Position numbers and translations under genes: made by a program | The notes under the pieces: model-generated | What the model was told of the DNA's origin: nothing | The model's database searches: none | What the model saw: the letters and a program-made list of their open reading frames with translations, nothing else | NCBI GenBank assembly: GCA_009774175.1 | Contig: VSNG01000020.1 | Span: 1 to 64,000, forward strand | Length of the DNA stretch: 64,000 nt | Reading direction: 5' to 3' | From: Lachnospiraceae bacterium | GTDB taxonomy: Bacteria; Bacillota; Clostridia; Lachnospirales; Lachnospiraceae | Part shown: in pieces, positions 57,542-64,000 of the stretch | How positions within the stretch are numbered: the first letter of the stretch is position 1 | How the letters are laid out: the number at the start of each line of letters is the position of its first letter

Positions 57542-58500
57542 CTCTCCTCCCACCGCTTCCCGCAGGCTTCTTTCCGAAGCAGTCTGCCGATCAGGGAACC
57601 CTCGTCTACCACCGGATACTCCCTGATGGTAAATAAAATACCGTCCACCGGCGCAGTCACTTCATCCAGCACCGTCCCTGTCAGCGGATTGATAATCTGC
57701 CCGATCAGTTCACCCTGATGCAGACATTCCCAATGTCCGACAGCCGGTATGAAAATACCGCCCGTAGCTGAATTAAGATAAACCACATCATCGGGATCCC
57801 GGGATATAATCGGCTCTCTGACAGCCCCGGTATCCCCCGTCCATAGCCCCAGCTTTTTCATCAGATGAAAAATGCCATCCACCAGCTGATCACCATAAGA
57901 CCTTGTGATACGCATTCCCACACCCATTTCCACCACCAACGCGGGCGTGCCTGTACTGTTTAAGCTGTAGGCAAGCGTCGATTCCAGCACCGTGCTTGCC
58001 CCGTGCACCCAGATAAAATCCACTCCCGTCTCTGACGCCAGTTCAAGCAGCTCCTGTTCATGCAGTTTATTTACACGAATCTGGGGAATTTCCGTAAGAT
58101 AAATATTGCTGGCATGAATATCCAGCGCCACAACCGAGCCCGACAGATCCCGTACGATCTGCGAAGCCAGAAACTCCGTCATATTGCCGTCCTGATGCCC
58201 CGGAAACAGGCGGTTCATATCCAGATCAAAGGCCGGAATACCCCGCGTAATGGAATCAATTCCCAACGGGTTCAGCGCGGGATAGATATCCACAATCCCC
58301 GTAAGCTTTTCCTGCTGCAGTCCGATCCGTCTTGCCAGCTCAAAGCATACATACTGTCCCTCCAGTTCGTCACCGTGTATCCCCGTCACTATACTGATTC
58401 TTTTTTCATTGCCTGTAAGCCGCTTCGGTTCAATCCTGTTTTTTCTGATTCGAAGCGTCTCGTCCGCCGGCAGCTCGATGGATGCCACTGTCTCTATCAT
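57538..58500 (-). CDS. succinylglutamate desuccinylase/aspartoacylase family hydrolase
   Basis: About 320 residues, M14-like zinc hydrolase. Ligands: SIVTGIHGDELEG (His, Glu) and VVALDIHAS (His); substrate Arg region DLDMNRLFPG; catalytic Glu in ALVVEMGVG. The C-terminal domain (TGTVLDEVTAPVDGILFTI) is the usual lid. Family members remove acyl groups from N-acyl amino acids or trim gamma-glutamyl-like amides. ATG 58500 follows GGAGG. Context with ATP-grasp and transglutaminase-like genes suggests it removes or edits a conjugated amino acid. Confidence 0.85.
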   Translation of the reverse strand: MIETVASIELPADETLRIRKNRIEPKRLTGNEKRISIVTGIHGDELEGQYVCFELARRIGLQQEKLTGIVDIYPALNPLGIDSITRGIPAFDLDMNRLFPGHQDGNMTEFLASQIVRDLSGSVVALDIHASNIYLTEIPQIRVNKLHEQELLELASETGVDFIWVHGASTVLESTLAYSLNSTGTPALVVEMGVGMRITRSYGDQLVDGIFHLMKKLGLWTGDTGAVREPIISRDPDDVVYLNSATGGIFIPAVGHWECLHQGELIGQIINPLTGTVLDEVTAPVDGILFTIREYPVVDEGSLIGRLLRKEACGKRWEER

Positions 58501-58572
58501 CTTTTCCTCCATTTCAAAGGGCCGTTGTCCCTCGCAGCCGATTGCCAGACAGCCGGCTCCGCTTTTTCTCTG

Positions 58573-59367
58573 TCAACATAGGCCTTCCTCACCCACAATC
58601 ACTTCTATGGTCTGTTTCTGCGTACCGCCGCCGTGCATAATACCCCGATTGATGAGACAGTCCGAGGCATCCCTGCCCACACCGATTTTAATATGGGCGT
58701 CTGTCACGGCACTGTCATTGGTAGGGTCAAGTCCGTACCATCTGCCCTGATATAGCACCTCCACCCATGCATGACTTGCCCCCTCGCCGATAAGCATACC
58801 GGTCACATACCGGGCCGGAATCCCTTCCATTTGCAGCAGGGCAATGAGAATATGCGCATAATCCTGACACACGCCCTTTCCCAGGCAAAAAGCCTCCTCC
58901 GCTGTGGTATGCATCTCGGTAACACCCTTCTCATAGTTAAAGTCCCGATACAACTCATGCATCAGGAACAACCCTTTCTCATAGACATCCTCCGGAAACT
59001 TATCCGCCATTTCATGGTGATAAGCCCGCAGCTTTTCCCCTGCCCGGTTAAGGCCATGGGGATACCTGAAAACAGACGTCAGATCTTCATCTGCCTCTTC
59101 CTCCCAGAGCAGATTCCCTGTACGCACGCTGCCGGTTATTCGAAAGGAAAAGGTATGGTGCACAATATCATCTCTTCCATAAATCTGTCGGTTGCCGAAA
59201 GCATCCGCACCGATGCTGTAGGGTACAGCGGGAGACAACGCCACTGACACCCCCTCCGCCTTCTGCCGCAGGGTGTTTTTCGGAAAACATTTAATAGTAA
59301 AATGACACAGAGAAACCGGCTCGGAATATTCAATTTTCATAAAGTAATCAAAACGCAGTCGTTTCAC
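58573..59367 (-). CDS. transglutaminase-like protein
   Basis: About 264 residues. An N-terminal beta-rich domain of the Bact_transglu_N type (YSEPVSLCHFTIKCFPKN) precedes the papain-like core with Cys in GKGVCQDYAHILIALL, His in SHAWVEVLYQGRWYG and Asp in LDPTND. Such proteins accompany circularly permuted ATP-grasp and alpha-E proteins and are thought to cleave or transfer amide-linked peptides. GTG 59367 has GGGG six bases upstream and is chosen over the longer frame from 59409, which runs into alpha-E. Confidence 0.88.
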   Translation of the reverse strand: MKRLRFDYFMKIEYSEPVSLCHFTIKCFPKNTLRQKAEGVSVALSPAVPYSIGADAFGNRQIYGRDDIVHHTFSFRITGSVRTGNLLWEEEADEDLTSVFRYPHGLNRAGEKLRAYHHEMADKFPEDVYEKGLFLMHELYRDFNYEKGVTEMHTTAEEAFCLGKGVCQDYAHILIALLQMEGIPARYVTGMLIGEGASHAWVEVLYQGRWYGLDPTNDSAVTDAHIKIGVGRDASDCLINRGIMHGGGTQKQTIEVIVGEEGLC

Positions 59368-59380
59368 AATACACCCCTTG

Positions 59381-60043
59381 TTATAGAATTGTTTCTGCCA
59401 GCCGTACAATCCTGTAATAATCCGGCTCTGTCTCCTCCGCCAGATCCTTTAACAGTGTCAGTTTATCCGGCTCATATTCCAGACCGCTTCTCTCCACCCT
59501 GGGAATCATGCGGTGCACCTCCCGCGCCAGTTCCTTTCCCCCAGCGCCCAGTCTGGCATAAAGATCAATCCGCTCAATACGTTTACCCGCTTTAATAATG
59601 TTGCGAATCTGCTCCGAGTCAATCTGATCATCCGCAATACCCCAGAAAGCCAACAGGTCGTCGATTACATGCTGCAATTCTATAAGCGGCGCTTTACTGG
59701 CGCTGGCCTTATTCATTTCATAAACCGCAAGCTGTATATAAGACAATGCCTCCGATCCGATACTCTCCCGAAGAACCACCGCGTTGCCGTAGGCCCTGTC
59801 AAGATTGCTGATGATGGAATCCGGATTTTCACAGTCAAAGGGATACTGTTTCAGAAAAGCCGCCTTATCCCCATAGCTGTCCGGGATATCCAGCTTTTTG
59901 CAAAATTCCCTGTAGCTGTCGCCAAGTTCGTCAATCATCACGTCAAAGCTCTGGCAAAACATACGAAGCGTCGTATACACCCGCTCCGTATACCTTCCCA
60001 GCCAGTATAATCTGTCCGCCTGTTCTAATGAGATAATACCCAT
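59381..60043 (-). CDS. alpha-E domain protein
   Basis: 220 residues, mostly helical: EQADRLYWLGRYTERVYTTL at the start and IQLAVYEMNKASA, then RIERIDLYARLG. The family (formerly DUF403) is a helical companion of circularly permuted ATP-grasp enzymes, of unknown biochemical role. Overlaps the ATP-grasp gene by 19 bases. Confidence 0.9.
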   Translation of the reverse strand: MGIISLEQADRLYWLGRYTERVYTTLRMFCQSFDVMIDELGDSYREFCKKLDIPDSYGDKAAFLKQYPFDCENPDSIISNLDRAYGNAVVLRESIGSEALSYIQLAVYEMNKASASKAPLIELQHVIDDLLAFWGIADDQIDSEQIRNIIKAGKRIERIDLYARLGAGGKELAREVHRMIPRVERSGLEYEPDKLTLLKDLAEETEPDYYRIVRLAETIL

Positions 60044-61344
60044 GTATCCTTAAATCCTCCTCCCTGCGATGAATTGACAATGAACGAGTCGGGATTTCTG
60101 GAAAAACGCGTCAGCCCGCTCTTCCATACCACCGGCTCTTCCGCCATCAATACAAATGCCCGCAAATCCGCCTTTCTTGGAATCACGCTGCCTTCTTCCA
60201 GAATATCCAGATCCTGAAAGTCAATGATTTCCTGCGCGATAAATCTTCTCGGTTCTCTTTGCAGCAGCGCAATAAACGCATCCTTCTGCTCCTTCGACAT
60301 GCTTCTGCCAAACACTACGCCATAGCCGCCGGCCTCCGCCACATCTTTTAGCACCAGCCTGTCAAAATTTTCCAGTACATACTGCATATCCTTCTCGTAA
60401 AAAGGCAGGTAAGTGGGTGCATTTGCAAGAATCGGCTCCTCATCCAGATAATACCGAATCATCTTCGGCACAAAATAATATATTCCCTTGTCGTCCGCCA
60501 CACCGTTGCCCGGCGCGTTTAAAAGCGCCACGTTGCCTTTGCGGAACACATCGTAAATATGAGGAATACCGATCAGAGACTCCGGATTAAAATTCATGGG
60601 ATCAAGATACTCGTCGGATATCCGCCTGTATACCGCACCCACACGCTCTCTTCTGCCGTCCACCGTCACATAGTACAGCTTATCGTCCTCCACCATAAGC
60701 TCCGAACCGCTTACCAGATGGGCTCCTGTTTTTTCCGCCAGATAGGAGTGCTCAAAGTAAGCCGCATTATATCGTCCGGGCGTAAGAATCACCGTATGCC
60801 CGCCGGTATTCACATAATCCATCGTGTGCCGTAAAAGCGCCGCATAGTTTCTGTTATCTTCCAGATGGTTGTGGTGAAACGTATCGGGTGAGCTTCTTCT
60901 GCAAAACTCCCTTGCAATCATGGGATAGGACGCGCCGGAAGGCACCCGCAGATTATCCTCCAGAACATACCACGTTCCATCCTTTCCCTTCACCAGATCA
61001 ATTCCTGAAACATGAGAATATATGCCCTTTGGCGGCAGAGCTTTCTCACACTCCGCCATATAACCGCCTGACGCAAAGATAAAATCCTCCGGCACAATCC
61101 CGTCTTTCACGATCTGCTTTTTACCGTATATATCTTTCAGAAACAGATTTAACGCCATAACCCGCTGTTTCAGACCCCGCTCCAGAAAGCCGAACTCTTC
61201 GCACGCTATCACTCTGGGAATGGCATCGAACGGAAACAGCTGCTCCTTAAATTCCTGATTTTTATAGATGCCGAACTTCACGCCGTAACGCGCCAGCAGT
61301 TCGTTGATTGTATCCGTATGCTGTAATAATTCAAGTTGCTGCAT
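60025..61344 (-). CDS. circularly permuted type 2 ATP-grasp protein
   Basis: About 439 residues (DUF404/DUF407 family). YVLEDNLRVPSGASYPMIAR, LTPGRYNAAYFEHSYLA, NAPGNGVADDKGIYYFVP, VLKDVAEAGGYGVVFG and FIAQEIIDFQDLD are the family landmarks. Predicted to form amide bonds between a carboxylate and an amine with ATP, making a peptide or amino-acid conjugate whose identity is unknown. ATG 61344 follows AGGAG by seven bases; overlaps the kinase-like gene. Confidence 0.9.
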   Translation of the reverse strand: MQQLELLQHTDTINELLARYGVKFGIYKNQEFKEQLFPFDAIPRVIACEEFGFLERGLKQRVMALNLFLKDIYGKKQIVKDGIVPEDFIFASGGYMAECEKALPPKGIYSHVSGIDLVKGKDGTWYVLEDNLRVPSGASYPMIAREFCRRSSPDTFHHNHLEDNRNYAALLRHTMDYVNTGGHTVILTPGRYNAAYFEHSYLAEKTGAHLVSGSELMVEDDKLYYVTVDGRRERVGAVYRRISDEYLDPMNFNPESLIGIPHIYDVFRKGNVALLNAPGNGVADDKGIYYFVPKMIRYYLDEEPILANAPTYLPFYEKDMQYVLENFDRLVLKDVAEAGGYGVVFGRSMSKEQKDAFIALLQREPRRFIAQEIIDFQDLDILEEGSVIPRKADLRAFVLMAEEPVVWKSGLTRFSRNPDSFIVNSSQGGGFKDTWVLSH

Positions 61345-61960
61345 TCCATTTCTCCTTTTCATCCCCTGATACAAAGAGATCCCTCACAATCTCCGACAGC
61401 ATTTCCGCCGTCTTCTCAATGCCGAAGCGGCTGGAATCAATCAGCAGATCCCGGTTGGAAAAAGGATCTGTATACTCGGGGCAATACCGCCTGTGGTACA
61501 ATTCCCTTGATCGATCCACCTCCCGTATCATCCGCCTTGCCACCTTTTCCTCCATCTTTAAAATCTTCGTGCAGTTGGCAAACCTTTTCTCATAAGGTGC
61601 ATAGATATAAACGCTCAGCCTGTTTTCCATATCGGCCAGAATCGAATCCGCACATCTTCCCACAATAATGCAGGATTCCTTTTTCGCCAGATCTTCTATG
61701 ATATTTTTCTGGATACTGAAAATCTCATCCTGCATATTTGACAGCCCCATACCAAGGGGATATTGCCTTTTAAAATAAACGGAATTGGCATTTTCTTCCT
61801 TTGCGCTGATAACAGATATCGGAAGTCCCATTCGTTTTGCCGTCTCCTCCACAATATCCCTGTCATAAAAATTCACGCCAAGATCCCACGCCATCAGCTG
61901 GGCAATGGTTCGGCCCATACTGCCAAACTGCCTTGAAATTGTAACCACATACTGTTTCAT
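61331..61960 (-). CDS. cytidylate kinase-like protein
   Basis: 209 residues. VVTISRQFGSMGRTIAQLMA replaces a classic P-loop, then NFYDRDIVEETAKRMG, CIIVGRCADSILADM and RVARRM-type Arg pairs, as in Pfam Cytidylate_kin2. Role unknown; a phosphotransferase acting on a small molecule is possible. Overlaps the upstream permease (ATGA) and downstream ATP-grasp genes, so it is a fixed part of the operon. Confidence 0.85.
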   Translation of the reverse strand: MKQYVVTISRQFGSMGRTIAQLMAWDLGVNFYDRDIVEETAKRMGLPISVISAKEENANSVYFKRQYPLGMGLSNMQDEIFSIQKNIIEDLAKKESCIIVGRCADSILADMENRLSVYIYAPYEKRFANCTKILKMEEKVARRMIREVDRSRELYHRRYCPEYTDPFSNRDLLIDSSRFGIEKTAEMLSEIVRDLFVSGDEKEKWNAAT

Positions 61961-62703
61961 GCGTTTCTCCTCTTTTTCTGTAGATTCCTGACGAAAAAGG
62001 AAATCGTAAAATTAATGACAAAATAGATAATACAGGTAAGGCCGAACAGCACAAAAACATCCGATACGTTGACCGTACCCAGCCCGTTATATTTCTGGGC
62101 CGAACTTAAAATTTTCTTGATTCTCGCCATCAGCTCAATGGTGGCCACGTTCGCCAGATAAGAGGAATCCTTAATCGTAGTAATCACCTGGCTTAGCAGC
62201 GTTGGCACGATATTTCTGTACGCCTGCGGCAGCACAATATAAATCATAATCTGCACAATGCCAAAGCCCTGAGAATGGCCTGCCTCAAACTGCCCTTCCG
62301 CCACTGAATTTAAACCTCCTCTGACAATCTCCGCAATGACGGAGGAAGTAAATAAAACCAGCGCCACCGCCGTTTTAAATAAAAGCTTTACTTCCGCTGA
62401 GGACAGGCCAAACAGCTTTCTTTCCAAAAAACCGGGACAGGGACAGAACACCAGACAGATAAAAATCCACAAAAGTAAAGGCGTATTCCTGAAAATTTCT
62501 ATGTATGCCACAGCCAGCCATTTAAAAACCCGAGTCTTCCTGCTGTTACAGTAATTGCGCACAAGCGCCAGCACCGAACCGAACAGAAGGCCCACTACCA
62601 CCGCTATCAGCGCAATCATAACCGTAAACGCCACGCCTTTTAGCAGATAGAAAAGGACGGCTTTATTTGTAATAATTGCAATGCTTCCTCTGATCGTCTC
62701 CAT
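61957..62703 (-). CDS. amino-acid ABC transporter permease
   Basis: 248 residues, HisM/GlnP family, about five helices. ATPase-docking loop around EAGHSQGFGIVQIMIYIVLP. Pairs with the permease three bases upstream. Polar amino acids are the typical cargo. Confidence 0.9.
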   Translation of the reverse strand: METIRGSIAIITNKAVLFYLLKGVAFTVMIALIAVVVGLLFGSVLALVRNYCNSRKTRVFKWLAVAYIEIFRNTPLLLWIFICLVFCPCPGFLERKLFGLSSAEVKLLFKTAVALVLFTSSVIAEIVRGGLNSVAEGQFEAGHSQGFGIVQIMIYIVLPQAYRNIVPTLLSQVITTIKDSSYLANVATIELMARIKKILSSAQKYNGLGTVNVSDVFVLFGLTCIIYFVINFTISFFVRNLQKKRRNA

Positions 62704-62706
62704 CTC

Positions 62707-63432
62707 TTACGCCACCCTTTCCGCTCTCCTGTCAAGCCCGTTTGTCCTGTCCTCTCTTTTCTTGAGAGAAATCTCCCACATGCTTGCCAGCGACGAAAGC
62801 GGACAGCAGACAAGAAAGAACAGCAGACCACTGACCAGATAGGCCGGCGCATATGCGCCTCCCGTGCTCTCACCCGTGACAAAACTGTAAGTAGTTGAAA
62901 TCAGATCCGCGCCGCCCACAATATACAGACAGGAAGTATTTTTAAAAATATTGACTACCTGATTCACCATGGGCGGCAGAATGATCTTAATGCTCTGGGG
63001 CAGAATAATATAATACATTCTGCCCACATAACCAAATCCCTGAGAATATGCCGCCTCAAACTGTCCGGCGGGAATTGCCTCAATACCCGCCCGCACCACC
63101 TCCGCCATATAGGCGCCGTGATAAATGCCAAGAGACAGTATGCCCGTTACCAGAATCCCCAGACTGTGTCCCGAAAAGGCCAGCGCATAATACAGAAAAC
63201 ACATCTGTAACAAAAGAGGAGTATTCTGAATAAATTCCACATAGATCCGTGCAGTCAACACAAGCGGTTTTTTCCCGCTGGTTGCAAACAGCCCAAGCAC
63301 AATTCCAATCACAAGGGAAAGAAAAAGCCCAAACACCGCGGAGAGCACCGTATTTTGAAGCCCCAGCAAAAACGTTCCCCTGTAAACCCATATTTTATTC
63401 CAAGCGTTTGCAGAAAATAATCCAGCCATCAT
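62707..63432 (-). CDS. amino-acid ABC transporter permease
   Basis: 241 residues of the same family; FIQNTPLLLQMCFLYY and EAAYSQGFGYVGRMYYIILP (docking loop) are visible. RBS GAGGAGGG. No ATPase gene follows in the operon; it may lie upstream of the window edge or elsewhere. Confidence 0.9.
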   Translation of the reverse strand: MMAGLFSANAWNKIWVYRGTFLLGLQNTVLSAVFGLFLSLVIGIVLGLFATSGKKPLVLTARIYVEFIQNTPLLLQMCFLYYALAFSGHSLGILVTGILSLGIYHGAYMAEVVRAGIEAIPAGQFEAAYSQGFGYVGRMYYIILPQSIKIILPPMVNQVVNIFKNTSCLYIVGGADLISTTYSFVTGESTGGAYAPAYLVSGLLFFLVCCPLSSLASMWEISLKKREDRTNGLDRRAERVA

Positions 63433-63447
63433 ACCCTCCTCGTACAG

Positions 63448-64000
63448 CTATTCAATTCCATTTTCAGCAATCATACCCGCAATCGTACCGTCCGAAAGCC
63501 AGCCCGTAATCAGGTTCTCCACGTATGCGCTCAGGCCGGAGCCTTTGACCGTAGCCACACCGTAATCCTGCGGTGCAAACTTATCTTCAATATAAGTACG
63601 GTCGTCTGTATGGTAAACCGCCAGTATGGACTTATCCACACAGAAAGCGTCCACCTCTCCAGCGCTTAACGCTGTGGAAATAGTAGGATAGTCATCATAC
63701 TGCGCAAAGCTTATGCCGTCCGTCCATGTTGCCGGATCAAAGGTCTCCGAATCAAAACCCGCCCCTTCTATAACGCCGTTCTCAACCATGGCCGCAACCA
63801 GAGACCTTGCGGAGGTGGAACCGGAGGATACGCCGACCTTTTTGTCAACCAGATCATTTATTGACGCAATGTCCGAATCCTTCTGTACAAGCACCGTCAC
63901 ATAATCCGTATAATAGGGCGTGGAGAAATCCCAGCTTTCCTTTCTCTCATCCGTAATCGTAAAGGTGGCAAGCACACAGTCAATGTCGCCGGAATCCAGA
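63448..64000 (-). CDS. amino-acid ABC transporter substrate-binding protein, partial
   Basis: The reading frame stays open to the right edge, so the N-terminus is missing. The visible 183 codons match the C-terminal two thirds of a family 3 (HisJ/GlnH-like) binding protein: DIDCVLATFTITDERKESWD, FSTPYYTDYVTVLVQKDSDI, KVGVSSGSTSARSL and VDAFCVDKSILAVY. Position before two permease genes agrees. First visible gene of the nine-gene operon. Confidence 0.88.
   Translation of the reverse strand, partial: LDSGDIDCVLATFTITDERKESWDFSTPYYTDYVTVLVQKDSDIASINDLVDKKVGVSSGSTSARSLVAAMVENGVIEGAGFDSETFDPATWTDGISFAQYDDYPTISTALSAGEVDAFCVDKSILAVYHTDDRTYIEDKFAPQDYGVATVKGSGLSAYVENLITGWLSDGTIAGMIAENGIE

Overview
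The window looks like a chromosome segment of a Gram-positive, spore-forming member of the Clostridia, most likely Lachnospiraceae. Evidence: a full-length spoVT, GGAGG-type ribosome binding sites before nearly every gene, several TTG/GTG starts, lipoprotein-anchored ABC binding proteins, twin GH94 glycoside phosphorylases, an EFR1-type ferredoxin and Clostridia-type operon layouts. No rRNA, tRNA, CRISPR array or intact insertion sequence was seen. The genus is inference.

Layout. 1-4.9 kb (minus): an envelope operon of a multi-pass protein with an acidic Ala/Pro-rich tail, a VTC-domain protein, a DUF4956 membrane protein, a CotH-type kinase, an uncatalogued 56-aa membrane peptide and the first 103 codons of an MBOAT acyltransferase that is cut short near the left edge. 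5-8.7 kb: a BadF/BadG-type sugar kinase, divergent from a LacI regulator and a GH4 6-phospho-beta-glucosidase, with a clear operator. 8.7-17.9 kb (minus): a complete glutamyl-tRNA-to-siroheme pathway (hemA, met8-hemC fusion, cobA-hemD fusion, hemB, hemL) behind an 861-aa fusion of CoA-disulfide reductase, rhodanese, siroheme reductase and ferredoxin domains that would use the siroheme. 18.2 kb: spoVT. 18.8-28.4 kb: a disaccharide/oligosaccharide ABC importer divergent from two GH94 phosphorylases, with an AraC regulator. 28.6 kb: beta-carbonic anhydrase.

29.3-39.2 kb: an autoinducer-2 uptake and processing locus, lsrACDBF divergent from lsrR-lsrK, with a cupin and an AEC transporter in place of lsrG. 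39.3-41.8 kb: EFR1 flavodoxin/ferredoxin, TetR, FMN-binding protein and a membrane protein, under a consensus promoter covered by a perfect operator. 41.8-43.6 kb: an AT-rich stretch with dinD and a gene remnant. 43.6-47.6 kb: D-Ala-D-Ala ligase, a membrane-anchored MurF-like ligase, an alpha/beta hydrolase and a 33-aa peptide behind an SOS-like box. 47.7-51.4 kb: a PfkB kinase coupled to a GH13 enzyme, and a multi-pass membrane protein gene broken at a ten-base G tract. 51.5-52.3 kb: RelB/PIN toxin-antitoxin pair. 52.3-56.5 kb: mfd and pth.

56.6-64 kb (minus): a nine-gene operon with an amino-acid ABC transporter (binding protein cut by the right edge), a cytidylate-kinase-like protein, circularly permuted ATP-grasp, alpha-E and transglutaminase-like proteins, and two tandem AstE/AspA-type zinc hydrolases, the second of which has lost its catalytic residues. 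This operon, the siroheme-reductase fusion and the cupin/AEC-containing lsr locus are the best candidates for undescribed biology. All family calls come from reading the sequence without database searches.
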